Origin: Limisalsivibrio acetivorans
Lineage (GTDB): Bacteria; Chrysiogenota; Deferribacteres; Deferribacterales; Geovibrionaceae
Direction: 5' to 3'
Assembly: GCF_000421105.1 (NCBI RefSeq)
Contig: NZ_ATWF01000002.1
Span: 372,001 to 436,000, forward strand
Length of the DNA stretch: 64,000 nucleotides
Part shown: positions 55,318 through 64,000 of the stretch, piece after piece
Layout: each line of letters starts with the position of its first letter
Numbering within the stretch: the stretch's first letter is position 1
Notes under the pieces: generated by a model
What the model was told of the DNA's origin: nothing
What the model saw: only the letters and a program-made list of their open reading frames with translations
Database searches by the model: none
Translations under genes and position numbers: made by a program

Positions 55318-56742
55318 ATGGATATAACCGTTCTGGCCGCATGCGCAAACGAAAAGGATGCGGAACTGGCAGAGAATATCATAAAATACAACAACTTCAG
55401 CGCTAAATATGCTCTTTTCAAAATAGAAGATAACGGCCTGAGCTTTCTACGGGGCACAATCGAGCCCAAAGAAGCAGAAACCTTACCCAGGATTCTCGCA
55501 GTTATGGATAAAGAATCCGAACACTACATCCTCCTTGAGCTCATAAGGGCCGATGTGAGGAAAGGGCTCCTTCAATCAATCTTTCAGGAGTTCCAGAGAA
55601 CACGAAAAGACTACGGATATACCGATATCATCTACCATACGAAATGCAGAGCAGAGATACTCACCAGGAAAGGGGCAATCGATGCACAAAGTATTGATAC
55701 AGGCTCTTTTGCCACCATCTTCGAGGCGAGGCTGAGCCCCGCTGAGGATGTCTTCTGGACACCGTGGGAGGATGTTGTTTACTACTACAAGAAGGATGAG
55801 CGGTACTCATCACCCATGTACCTGAATATTGAGATAACCACAAAGTGCGACCTGAGGTGCCCTAAGTGCCAGTACCACGGTGATATCCAATCCTTCTGCA
55901 CATCACCTGAACGAAACTCGGACATGGATTTCGAGATGCTTAAGTACCTGATGGATCAAGCTGCGGAGTTTGAGAAAAAACCCCTGATCAACCTGCATTC
56001 GGGTGGAGAAAACGTTCTTTACTACAAGTTCAGGGAGGCTGTGCTCTATGCCGAGAAGAAGGGGCTGAAGATTATCCTCACCACCAACGGCATCTCTATG
56101 GACAAAGACCTTGCCGACTTCTTCCTCGAAAGGGAAAACATGCATGCCATATCCGTGAGCCTCGATGCAATGAGTCCCGAGATTTACGAAAAGATGCACG
56201 GTATCGACAGGTATGAGAAGGTGGTCGAAAACCTTGAATACATACTTGCCCGAAAAAAGGAGCTTGGCAAAAAATTTCCCTACGTGGGGCTTAACTGCTG
56301 CCTGAACAAGGTAAACAGCCATATATTCCACGACTACTTCGAGAAATGGAAGGATAAGGTGGATAATATAACAAACCCTATAATCTACTACTACGACGAT
56401 GAAACCAAGCTCACCCTCCCCCCCTACACCGATTTCCCGAGATTTGACTACCCGTGCCAGGTTCCGTTCCTTGCCCTCTGGGTGGACGGAAGCGGAAGGT
56501 ACTTCTCCTGCCACCACATGCCCTCAAAGACCCCCAGTGTAATGGAGCTGAGTCTCAAGGATTTCTGGGCCACTGCCATGGAGGATCTCAGAAGCTACAT
56601 GAAGGGCGAGCTTGAAAGCGACTTCTTTGATGCGCACTGCAAAAAATGCTTCATAAGGAACGCAAATAACTGCCAGTTCAGATTCTTCAACGGCAAAAAG
56701 GGCATTGCGAACCCGACTTGTTACGCATACCATATTGCGTAG
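55318..56742 (+). CDS. Radical SAM/SPASM-like protein A with SpsF-like N-terminus
   Basis: This is a 474-aa protein. Residues 1-160 form an N-terminal domain with a stretch like SpsF cytidylyltransferases (LIRADVRKGLLQSIFQEFQR, then YTDIIYHTKCRAEIL) but without the usual GSTRLPGK nucleotide loop. The radical SAM core follows with C177, C181 and C184 in TKCDLRCPKC. The C-terminal region has four cysteines (PCQVPF, SCHHM, CKKC), a SPASM-like auxiliary Fe-S site. The reaction is unknown. It is the first of four paralogues at this locus. CGGAGG precedes the ATG. Confidence 0.78.
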   Translation: MDITVLAACANEKDAELAENIIKYNNFSAKYALFKIEDNGLSFLRGTIEPKEAETLPRILAVMDKESEHYILLELIRADVRKGLLQSIFQEFQRTRKDYGYTDIIYHTKCRAEILTRKGAIDAQSIDTGSFATIFEARLSPAEDVFWTPWEDVVYYYKKDERYSSPMYLNIEITTKCDLRCPKCQYHGDIQSFCTSPERNSDMDFEMLKYLMDQAAEFEKKPLINLHSGGENVLYYKFREAVLYAEKKGLKIILTTNGISMDKDLADFFLERENMHAISVSLDAMSPEIYEKMHGIDRYEKVVENLEYILARKKELGKKFPYVGLNCCLNKVNSHIFHDYFEKWKDKVDNITNPIIYYYDDETKLTLPPYTDFPRFDYPCQVPFLALWVDGSGRYFSCHHMPSKTPSVMELSLKDFWATAMEDLRSYMKGELESDFFDAHCKKCFIRNANNCQFRFFNGKKGIANPTCYAYHIA

Positions 56743-56748
56743 GTGACC

Positions 56749-58149
56749 ATGTTTGTCATAGCCAGATGCCAGAAAGAGCAGGATGTAGTATTTGCCCGCA
56801 AAGCCTTCGAGCAGCTCCCCGAAGGAAGCTCCCTGATAATCATGGAGCGGAATTCTGGCACGCCCGACTACGATACATACTGCGCCGAAGGTGACATAAA
56901 ACTGCCTCATTCCACATACAGAAGAGCTCCGCAGCTTCTCAGCCCTACCGGTTCCGATACAGTAATTATGCATCTTTCATCGGTGGATGCCGATGCCGGT
57001 ATCCTCGGAAGAGCACTGGAAAAGCATAGAGCATCAAAAAAGCCCTACTCCCTTTTCAGCTACAATATGTTCACCAAGGCAAGGTTTGAATTCATAAACA
57101 AAGAACTGCTTGCTACAGCATCCCAAAGGGAATCGGAATACCTTTATGACACACCCGATGCTAACTTCTCCCACGCCATATGGCCGGATAAAGAGGACTT
57201 CAGCTCATACTACAAGGACAACTTCGAAAGATACTTCGCATACCCCCAGTCCATCTCTCTGCAGCTCACCCCTAAATGCAACAAAAGGTGCCCTAAATGC
57301 CTCTACCACTCGCCGGAACTCATGGGTAACAAGAAATCACCCACTCCGGAGGCGGATATGCCCATTGAAACCGCCGAAGCACTGCTGAAAGAGATATCCG
57401 GATGGAGCACACGCCCCGTTGTTTCACCTTCTTGCGAGAGCGAGCCTTATATGTACAGGGATATTGAACGCTTCATTTCCAGTGCCGAAGGCTATGGCAT
57501 ACCCATACACATAACCACAAACGGAACACTCCTGAATGAACAGAACATAGACTTTATGCTCGGCAGAAAGAACCTCCACGCCCTCGTTTTCAGTGTGGAT
57601 GCCCTGAGCGAGGAGACCTATTCCCAGATGCAGCCGCCGGGGAGATTGAAGGATATTGAGAAAAAGATCCTCTATGCCGCCGATGCTAAGAAAAGGCTCA
57701 ACTCAACGGCTTTAATATACGTAAACTGCGTAATATCTGAAAGAAACAGGGAGGAGTTCAGTCATTTGGTTGAAAGATGGATTCCCGTTGTGGACGGGGT
57801 TTCCGGGATCCTTTCCCTTGAATATACAAAAGACGGCAAACTCGCCTCACTCCCCCCCTTCTTCGATAAAGGAGAAACACTCCCCTGTAAAACTGCATGG
57901 GACACAATGTACATCTATGCAGACGGTAGCTCCATCCCCTGCGATAAGCACCCTGTAATGCTGGGGAATGTGCTTGAGGAAGGTATTCTCAATGTTTGGC
58001 GTAATGAGCGATACAAAAAATGGCGTGAATCACAGCTCAGCAACAGCCACAACTGTCATATATGGTCCACAGCCCTTGCCATACCTATATCCGAAAATGG
58101 ACGGACAGTAACTCTCACCCCCTTCACATACGACTGCAGGAAGACCTGA
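56749..58149 (+). CDS. Radical SAM protein B with SpsF-like N-terminus
   Basis: This 466-aa paralogue of A has the cluster motif at the same residue numbers (C177, C181, C184 in PKCNKRCPKC). A linker YYKDNFERYFAYPQSISLQL precedes it and is shared in form with the other copies. The N-terminal domain starts MFVIARCQKEQD. The C-terminal region has PCKTAWDTMYIYADGS and a later Cys, but lacks the CxxC pair, so the SPASM-type site is reduced. ATG 56749 with AGGTGA upstream is chosen over GTG 56743, which abuts the preceding stop. Confidence 0.78.
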   Translation: MFVIARCQKEQDVVFARKAFEQLPEGSSLIIMERNSGTPDYDTYCAEGDIKLPHSTYRRAPQLLSPTGSDTVIMHLSSVDADAGILGRALEKHRASKKPYSLFSYNMFTKARFEFINKELLATASQRESEYLYDTPDANFSHAIWPDKEDFSSYYKDNFERYFAYPQSISLQLTPKCNKRCPKCLYHSPELMGNKKSPTPEADMPIETAEALLKEISGWSTRPVVSPSCESEPYMYRDIERFISSAEGYGIPIHITTNGTLLNEQNIDFMLGRKNLHALVFSVDALSEETYSQMQPPGRLKDIEKKILYAADAKKRLNSTALIYVNCVISERNREEFSHLVERWIPVVDGVSGILSLEYTKDGKLASLPPFFDKGETLPCKTAWDTMYIYADGSSIPCDKHPVMLGNVLEEGILNVWRNERYKKWRESQLSNSHNCHIWSTALAIPISENGRTVTLTPFTYDCRKT

Positions 58150-60026
58150 TGCGTATCCTTATGCTCCTTCCGGATATATATATGGATTCCACTCTGGGCT
58201 TCCCGCTGGGAGCCCTTTATATATGCTCCGTACTAAGGGATGATGGGAATGATGTACGTCTGGAGCTCATATCCAGCTCCAATGCACGCTATGATACCTT
58301 AACAGCCCTGGAAAAACATGCACCCGAGGCCATTTGTGTTTCGGCAATAGTGACCGAATTCACGATTATAAGGGAAATCCTAAAGACATGCAGGGCGCAT
58401 TCACCTGATGCGCTAAGAGTGCTCGGAGGAGCCCTGCTCTCTAGCAGGCCGGAGCTGATAATGGAAAATACCGATGCGGATATCGGTATAATCGGCGAAG
58501 GGGAGATTACGGCATCAAAGCTTTTCAAGTGCATAAAAGGCAATGACGATTTTGAAGATGTCCGGGGAATAATATACCGCAAGGACGGAAGCATGTTCAA
58601 GACCCCTTCGAGGGAGCTTATTCAGGATCTGGACAGCATCCCATTCCCTGCCCACGACCTAATAGACTACGGGCGATACCTCTCAACACGCCCGAGATCA
58701 AATTTCATGTATTTCTCCGCCGTGGACAATCCAAGAACGGCATCGATCATAACATCAAGATCCTGCCCCTACCTTTGCACCTTCTGCTATCACCCCATGG
58801 GGAGAGGAACATACCGTAAGAGAAGCATGGACAACGTTTTCGAAGAGATCGATTACCTTGTAAAAAACTTCGGGATAAACTTCCTTTATCTCAGCGATGA
58901 CATGTTCTCCGCCAACAGGGAGAGAGTCCTTGAGTTCTGCAGAAGAATCAGGGAGTACGGAATAAACTGGTATGCCCAGATGCGTATTCAGGCCGCATCC
59001 GGGGAGCTTCTCACAGCCATGTATGATTCCGGCTGCATAACAGTGGGCTACGGCGTAGAAAGCATTAATCCGGATGTTCTGAAGAGCATGAAGAAAAAGA
59101 GCTCAAAGGAGCGGATTGAGAAAGCTCTGGATCTTACAATCAAAAACAGGATATTCCACAGCGGACTCATCATCTTCGGCGATCCCGCAGAAACGTTCTC
59201 CATGGCGCAGGAATCCATAGAATGGGTACGTTCAAACCCTCAATACAACATAGCTGTAACACCGATACTCGCCTATCCCGCCTCCGAGGATTATCTATAC
59301 GCAGTAGAAAAAGGCTTTATCACCGACGAGATAGAGCATATCGAAAAAGAGTGCCCCCCTGTAAACTTCAGCAGAATGGACGACAAAGAATACAGGGATA
59401 TCTTCATAGAGGGGCGGAACCTCTGGCAGAGGATAAACACTTCAAAAGAATCATTCTCCTTCAACTATGAGGGGAATGACGGAGAAGACTTCATATACAC
59501 AGTTAAGTCAAAATGCCCCGCCTGTTCAGAGGAATCTGTCTATAAAGGCTTTCGGGCATTTGCATTGACGAATACGAACTACTCGCCTATTGAGAAGTTT
59601 GTCGTAATGTGCAAGCACTGCCGCCAGAGGGTCGATATACTCCCCATGTGGATACCACACATCGAAGCGGCTTATCTGGAATCTGCCGAATCGCTGAACC
59701 CTATTCTTGAGAAACTCGCCGCAGAAAAAACCCCGGTTGCCCTCACACCTTTCATCCACGAAAAGGCTTTAGAAAACATGAACAGTATATACAGCCTGGA
59801 GGGTCTTAATATTGTCAGCGTCATGGACAGCAACAGTTTCCTGCACGGCTACAAATACCTAAACAAGGCAGTTGTTACGAGACAGAATAAAACTGCCTAC
59901 TCCGCACTGCCGGAGAATACCGCTGTAGTAGTCCTGCCCACGGGCAAGCGGAAAATGATCGAGGAAATTGTTAAAGGGTTTGCCGCCGGTAATATTATAA
60001 ATCTTCTGCCGGAGGTCCGGACATGA
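58149..60026 (+). CDS. B12-binding-type radical SAM protein C with Zn-ribbon and extra C-terminal domain
   Basis: This is a 625-aa protein. A cobalamin-binding-like Rossmann domain (about residues 1-135) lacks the DxHxxG histidine. The radical SAM core has C206, C210 and C213 in RSCPYLCTFCYHP, followed by SDDMFSANRERVLEFCRRI. After the core (about residue 430) there is a four-Cys zinc-ribbon-like segment (CPAC and CKHC). The last 110 residues look Rossmann-like (TPVALTPFIHEKAL, VVVLPTGKRKM). The ATG overlaps the stop of gene B. Such enzymes methylate unactivated carbons, ligate or rearrange; the role here is unknown. Confidence 0.78.
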   Translation: MRILMLLPDIYMDSTLGFPLGALYICSVLRDDGNDVRLELISSSNARYDTLTALEKHAPEAICVSAIVTEFTIIREILKTCRAHSPDALRVLGGALLSSRPELIMENTDADIGIIGEGEITASKLFKCIKGNDDFEDVRGIIYRKDGSMFKTPSRELIQDLDSIPFPAHDLIDYGRYLSTRPRSNFMYFSAVDNPRTASIITSRSCPYLCTFCYHPMGRGTYRKRSMDNVFEEIDYLVKNFGINFLYLSDDMFSANRERVLEFCRRIREYGINWYAQMRIQAASGELLTAMYDSGCITVGYGVESINPDVLKSMKKKSSKERIEKALDLTIKNRIFHSGLIIFGDPAETFSMAQESIEWVRSNPQYNIAVTPILAYPASEDYLYAVEKGFITDEIEHIEKECPPVNFSRMDDKEYRDIFIEGRNLWQRINTSKESFSFNYEGNDGEDFIYTVKSKCPACSEESVYKGFRAFALTNTNYSPIEKFVVMCKHCRQRVDILPMWIPHIEAAYLESAESLNPILEKLAAEKTPVALTPFIHEKALENMNSIYSLEGLNIVSVMDSNSFLHGYKYLNKAVVTRQNKTAYSALPENTAVVVLPTGKRKMIEEIVKGFAAGNIINLLPEVRT

Positions 60027-61429
60027 GCCTTATCATACACGCAAGATGCCTGACAGAATCAGACAGAAACCTTGCAGAGGAGATAGCTTCCACCATAGAG
60101 GGAGCAGTTTTATATCTATACAGCAGTTCGGACGGCAAGTTCACAGCGGGAGGTAAATCGTTATATCCGGGTGAGATCCTTGAGAAGCACCAGAAAGAAA
60201 ACTCCTGTCCTGCACTGTTCCTTTATCTCCACCATGCCGACTGCCGAAGGGACTTCATAAAGCGAGCATACTCAAAATACTCTGGAAGAGGAATGATGAT
60301 AGCCTCACTGAACCCCCTATTCCGCCTTAAAGGAGAGTTTGTATCGATAGATCTCACTGGCTACCGGAAGGACAGAGAGTTCCTCTCCTTCGGCATGACA
60401 GACTACACGCTTTTCAATCCAGAGGATGCAGACAGGGAGTTCTACTTTATAGAACGCTTTGACGAGCTGCACAGCATACCGAAATCCATAAACATACAGC
60501 TTGTTAACGCATGCAATAAGAAGTGCCCGAAGTGCCTCTTTCACTCCGAGGAGAGCCCCTTCTCACAGAATTTCAACGGTGGTGAGATGGAAGAGAGAGT
60601 ATTACAGAAAATTCTCTCCGATGCCGCCTCAATGTCTCCCAAACCTGTTATCAGCACATCCCACGGGTGCGAACCTCTCCTATACAGCAGATTTGAACAT
60701 TTCCTTGCCGAAACAGCCCGTTACGGGCTCAGGGTTAATCTAACATCCAATGCAGAGCTTCTTACTCGTGAGAAAACAGACAGGATTCTCTCCTCCGGTG
60801 CGGACATAGCAACCGCTACATTCAGTCTGGATGCTGTAAAACAAAACACATATCTCAGGGTGCAGCCCCCCGGCAACCTGGACGAAACGGAAAGAAGCAT
60901 AGAATACTTCATAGATAAGGCTGACAATGCAGGGATACCGGTTGAACTGAGCTATGTATATGATGATAATAATGCAGATGAGTTCGAGGCCTTTCTGAAT
61001 AAATGGAAGGATAAGGTCTCCATGATAACAAAGACCGACCGATTCTATATTGAGGATGGTGCATTTGTAATAGAGCCTTCGGCCGCAAACTATGTATCAA
61101 CACCATGCCATATACTCTGGAACGCCATGTTCATAGACTATCGCGGGAGTGTCTGGAGATGCGGAATGGACTTTGAGGAGAGAGGAAGCTCCCTTCCAAA
61201 TGTTTTGGAAGAGAATACCTGTAACATATGGCGGGGGGATAAGTTCATGGAGCTTCGAAGGGAGCATATTGATGGAGAACTCTCTGGTTTGTGCAGAAAA
61301 TGCCTTTGTTTTGGTCACTTCAACGACAACACTGCCGAAGAAGAGGATGGAATGCTCGTTAAGAAGTTTTACGGGTTCACCACATACAAGCCGTTAAACA
61401 AATACCACAATAAAAACACCGGAGACTAG
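60023..61429 (+). CDS. Radical SAM/SPASM protein D with SpsF-like N-terminus
   Basis: This 468-aa protein has an N-terminal domain of about 145 residues (MSLIIHARCLTESDRN). The cluster cysteines are C164, C168 and C171 in NACNKKCPKC. The SPASM region has PCHILWNAMFIDYRGSVWRC, then NVLEENTCNIW and CRKCLC. It begins in the last four bases of gene C (ATGA), so it is translated together with it. It is a paralogue of A, B and E. Confidence 0.8.
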   Translation: MSLIIHARCLTESDRNLAEEIASTIEGAVLYLYSSSDGKFTAGGKSLYPGEILEKHQKENSCPALFLYLHHADCRRDFIKRAYSKYSGRGMMIASLNPLFRLKGEFVSIDLTGYRKDREFLSFGMTDYTLFNPEDADREFYFIERFDELHSIPKSINIQLVNACNKKCPKCLFHSEESPFSQNFNGGEMEERVLQKILSDAASMSPKPVISTSHGCEPLLYSRFEHFLAETARYGLRVNLTSNAELLTREKTDRILSSGADIATATFSLDAVKQNTYLRVQPPGNLDETERSIEYFIDKADNAGIPVELSYVYDDNNADEFEAFLNKWKDKVSMITKTDRFYIEDGAFVIEPSAANYVSTPCHILWNAMFIDYRGSVWRCGMDFEERGSSLPNVLEENTCNIWRGDKFMELRREHIDGELSGLCRKCLCFGHFNDNTAEEEDGMLVKKFYGFTTYKPLNKYHNKNTGD

Positions 61430-61435
61430 TGTCAT

Positions 61436-62926
61436 ATGAGATGTTACTGGGAACTTTCCAAAAAAGCAGATAAGGAAACCATACAGCAAAACCTTAATGT
61501 TCTTTTGAACAGCAGTGCCGTTGAAAGCATCCATATACCGGGCAACGCACTGAAGGAAAACCCCTGGCTGGCTGAGTATGCAACAACCGCCCCGGATGAA
61601 TTCTACACATTCGCAGAGCGCTCCCCGGAGGTTACATTACTCCGTTTTGCCCCTTTCATTAATACGGTTCCCGGCACTTTAATCGATAAAATGTACAGGG
61701 AACACAAAGAAAACGGTGCCGAATATACCTATGCCGATCTGCACGATATCTACTTCAAGGGGACCTTTGAGATCGTAGAAAGCTCTCCCATTTCCAGACT
61801 TGGAGAGAGAAGACCATTCTTCCCCGATGACTCCCTAGGGCTGTTCGGCGAGCTTAAGTTTCATGTTTATCACTTCGACGTGGAGGACTACAGTCATTAC
61901 CTGAAGGACAACTTCGACAGGTATTTCAAGTATCCCGTGTCCATATCCCTTGAATCTACCTACCTCTGCAACCTTCGTTGCGACATGTGCTGCTACCATT
62001 CAGAAAAATACGACAGAAACTGGATGGAGAATGCAGGTGCTCCGTATATGGATTTTGACAAATATACAGGATTAATCGACGAGATAGCATCCTTTGGCAG
62101 AAATCCCACCGTGGAGCTGGTTCACAGAGGGGAGCCCCTTCTGCATAAAAGACTTGTGGAGATGGTGGAATACGGCAGCAGGAAAGGAATTAAGATCTCC
62201 CTTGTAACCAACGCCCTTGAGCTTGATGCGGACAAATCAAAGTCACTTCTGGATGCGGGCCTTACAAACATGTGGTTCAGTATGGACGGTGCGGACAGGG
62301 AAACCTACGAAAGCATCAGAAGAGGTTCTAACTATGAAAAGGTTATAAAGAATATCCATGCATACATAGATACAGCGGAGAAGAGTTCCTCAAACACCTT
62401 CACTGCAATGAAATACGTCCTATCCGAAGCTAATGCAGGGGGGCGGGAGCGCATGGCCGATATGTGGCTGGACAAGGTGAACTATCTGGTTTTTCAAATA
62501 ATGAAGAAACACAACAGTGACGGCGAGTTCAGCATCATACGTGATACCAATGCAGAGAACCTGAATATAAAGGAGCGGATGCCTTGCCTGCACCTTTTCC
62601 ATACGGCACTTGTTACCGCACAAGGGAACGTGGGTCCCTGTACAAACCTGTATAACGAAAAACCGGAGCATATCATAGGAAATGTATTCGAAGAGAACTC
62701 GCTCTATGGTGTATGGGCCGGCGAAGAGTTCCGCAGGAGAAGGGAACTTGCCCTTGAAAAGAGATACAGCGAGATACCTCTATGCAACATATGCGACGGT
62801 TTCATAGCGGTACCCTACCTTCTGGATAAGAGGATGGAAGGAAACCGCTTTATCATCCACGACGACTTCGGATATATCTACACAAAGGCAGATGACAAAA
62901 AACTGTACCCGAATTTCACTTTCTAA
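61436..62926 (+). CDS. Radical SAM/SPASM protein E with SpsF-like N-terminus
   Basis: This is a 496-aa protein. The N-terminal domain shows the clearest SpsF-like block of the four: PGTLIDKMYREHKENGAEYT followed by YFKGTFEIVESSPI (about residues 79-120). A linker DYSHYLKDNFDRYFKYPVSI follows, then C178, C182 and C185 in YLCNLRCDMC. SPASM cysteines are PCLHLF, VGPC and CNIC, with GNVFEENSLYGVWAGEEF between. It starts 6 bp after gene D and is convergent with a methyltransferase, overlapping its end by 11 bp. Confidence 0.8.
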   Translation: MRCYWELSKKADKETIQQNLNVLLNSSAVESIHIPGNALKENPWLAEYATTAPDEFYTFAERSPEVTLLRFAPFINTVPGTLIDKMYREHKENGAEYTYADLHDIYFKGTFEIVESSPISRLGERRPFFPDDSLGLFGELKFHVYHFDVEDYSHYLKDNFDRYFKYPVSISLESTYLCNLRCDMCCYHSEKYDRNWMENAGAPYMDFDKYTGLIDEIASFGRNPTVELVHRGEPLLHKRLVEMVEYGSRKGIKISLVTNALELDADKSKSLLDAGLTNMWFSMDGADRETYESIRRGSNYEKVIKNIHAYIDTAEKSSSNTFTAMKYVLSEANAGGRERMADMWLDKVNYLVFQIMKKHNSDGEFSIIRDTNAENLNIKERMPCLHLFHTALVTAQGNVGPCTNLYNEKPEHIIGNVFEENSLYGVWAGEEFRRRRELALEKRYSEIPLCNICDGFIAVPYLLDKRMEGNRFIIHDDFGYIYTKADDKKLYPNFTF

Positions 62927-63770
62927 GCCTGTATACTCCGCCTATTCCTGCAAAGAGCTTATCTTTCATAGGAAAACCTCTACCACTGAACTGGAGTGAA
63001 TCGAGGAACTCCCTTGATTCCTCCGGAAGTCTCTCATCCTTGAGGGCGTCCATATACTTATAGCGGAGCATCTCCATCTCCCTTTCGCTTATGTAGCCGC
63101 CGGCAAACTCAGCATCGAAACCTACATTCCGGCATAGGGATATAAACTCTTTGGGTACAAAGGGTTTTGAGACGGGACAGTTCTCGCCGTCCGTCGTTCT
63201 GGAAAAGGCTTCCTCGGGACTGAGCCCTTCAAAATGACCTTTTTTGATCATCCTCTCATAAACTGTGAAAAGATGAAACCAGACGCTCTCCCTGTTGTAC
63301 ACCATAACAACACCTGTACCGCTCGGCCTGAGAACTCTGTAAAGCTCCTTTAAAACATCTGCGGGGGAGCTGCTGTGATGGATAACACCGGAGGAATGGA
63401 CATGGTCAATACTCCCTACATCAATTGGAATACTCTCCCCTTCCTGAATTTTTATAAGCTCTACCCTTTTACTGTCAATACCGTAAAGCTTCAGCCTGTC
63501 TTCAAGGAGCCCCAGAGCCTTCGAGGATATATCCAGTGAAAATACTTTACTGGCACCACCTTCCATCAGGTATCCGATGGTGTCATCACCGGGTCCGCAG
63601 CCATAGTCAAGTACAGTCTGCCCCCCTCTGTCACCATAAAGATCCATAAGCTCTTTCATCTTGGGATAGATATCGCTCCTCCAGAGCAGATACCTTTCCG
63701 ATTCTTCCTTTGATGTAAATGGAGTAGAGTTCACAGTATGCTCTTCCCAGTATCTCTCTATATCGTTCAC
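62916..63770 (-). CDS. Class I SAM-dependent methyltransferase
   Basis: This 284-aa protein has the SAM motif VLDYGCGPGDDTIGYL near residue 50, the acidic end of beta 2 in VFSLDIS, and HSSGVIHHS. GTG 63770 is chosen as start: AGAGGTGG precedes it, and MNDIERYWEEHTV is a usual beginning for this family. A longer frame to 63917 would overlap the radical SAM gene upstream by 125 bp. It follows that gene by 22 bp on the same strand. The methyl acceptor is unknown. Confidence 0.82.
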   Translation of the reverse strand: MNDIERYWEEHTVNSTPFTSKEESERYLLWRSDIYPKMKELMDLYGDRGGQTVLDYGCGPGDDTIGYLMEGGASKVFSLDISSKALGLLEDRLKLYGIDSKRVELIKIQEGESIPIDVGSIDHVHSSGVIHHSSSPADVLKELYRVLRPSGTGVVMVYNRESVWFHLFTVYERMIKKGHFEGLSPEEAFSRTTDGENCPVSKPFVPKEFISLCRNVGFDAEFAGGYISEREMEMLRYKYMDALKDERLPEESREFLDSLQFSGRGFPMKDKLFAGIGGVYRLRK

Positions 63771-63792
63771 AGTCCACCTCTGTCTATTACAG

Positions 63793-64000
63793 CTATTCCC
63801 AGCTGTCGTTGTCTGTTTTATGCCAAAAGTTCGGAAAAAGGCTCCATACGCTACACCTTTCACAGAACTCAAGTTCCTCAGGTCTGTTCTGCAGATGAAG
63901 CCTTCTGTATTCTGCAAGCTTTTCCCCTTTCCATATACCCTCGAAGTCCTCCTCCATAATATTCCCCAGGGGGTTCTTCTCCCCTGTTACGTGGATAAAA
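63793..64000 (-). CDS. Radical SAM/SPASM protein F, C-terminal end only
   Basis: The last 69 residues of a gene entering from the right edge are visible. They show NPLGNIMEEDFEGIWKGEKL followed by a CERC pair. This is the usual end of a SPASM domain and closely resembles the ends of proteins D and E. The radical SAM core lies outside the window, so the call is by likeness of this tail. The stop codon is at 63793-63795. Confidence 0.6.
   Translation of the reverse strand, partial: FIHVTGEKNPLGNIMEEDFEGIWKGEKLAEYRRLHLQNRPEELEFCERCSVWSLFPNFWHKTDNDSWE

Noticed and set aside
55318-62926. RiPP (modified peptide) cluster built on the radical SAM/SPASM genes
   Set aside because: I found no small precursor-peptide gene, protease or peptide exporter nearby, and the neighbours are glycan enzymes. 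Precursor genes outside the window cannot be excluded.
62916-63917. Long form of the right-hand methyltransferase starting at 63917
   Set aside because: It would overlap the SPASM gene by 125 bp, and the extra residues look unlike the family. GTG 63770 has a good ribosome-binding site.

Overview
The window looks like chromosome from a motile, flagellated Gram-negative bacterium that is probably anaerobic. It has LPS genes (Kdo transferase, lipid A acyltransferase-like, heptose-bisphosphate phosphatase), outer-membrane barrels, sigma54-type and sigma28-type promoters, both fumarase classes and many radical-SAM enzymes. Gene families and composition would fit a Deferribacterota-like lineage. 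That placement is inference; no database search was possible.

Layout. 1-2.5 kb: class II fumarase (cut by the window edge) divergent from a two-subunit class I fumarase. 2.6-3.4 kb: DUF2155 lipoprotein and two tandem tRNA-Ser genes. 3.5-9.4 kb: one minus-strand operon of TetR regulator, MMPL exporter, LolA-like protein, DUF1302 barrel and an RluA-type enzyme. 9.6-13.0 kb: YfiR-like protein, hybrid histidine kinase and response regulator. 13.2-15.3 kb: a convergent DUF4405/DUF2202 pair with matching sigma54-type promoters and matching upstream palindromes. 15.5-20.5 kb: porin, a VCBS-like secreted protein and hslVU. 20.7-24.0 kb: overlapping LPS operon. 24-39 kb: chemoreceptor, AEC transporters, HxlR/old-yellow-enzyme pair, NfeD, trmB, rpmB, rel, recJ, argC and argJ.

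39.2-46.0 kb is the flagellin locus. It has two 811-residue flagellins with flaG between them. Each flagellin leader contains an 18-nt conserved box followed by an intrinsic terminator, and then a hairpin showing GGA in its loop close to the ribosome-binding site. This predicts two layers of leader control: attenuation (or a small RNA) and CsrA.

46.1-64.0 kb is a surface-modification island next to the flagellins. It holds a Maf/DUF115-type flagellin glycosyltransferase, a GT41-like transferase, an acyltransferase of the hexapeptide type, two sugar N-formyltransferase-like proteins, two or more methyltransferases, a GT-B glycosyltransferase, a NodB-like protein and six radical-SAM proteins. 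Four of the radical-SAM proteins are paralogues. They carry an unusual N-terminal domain of about 160 residues that resembles a decayed SpsF-type nucleotidyltransferase. This array is the best candidate for an undescribed system: a radical-SAM-based pathway that modifies glycan precursors, or the glycan itself, probably on the flagellar filament. The window ends inside a sixth radical-SAM gene, so the island continues.
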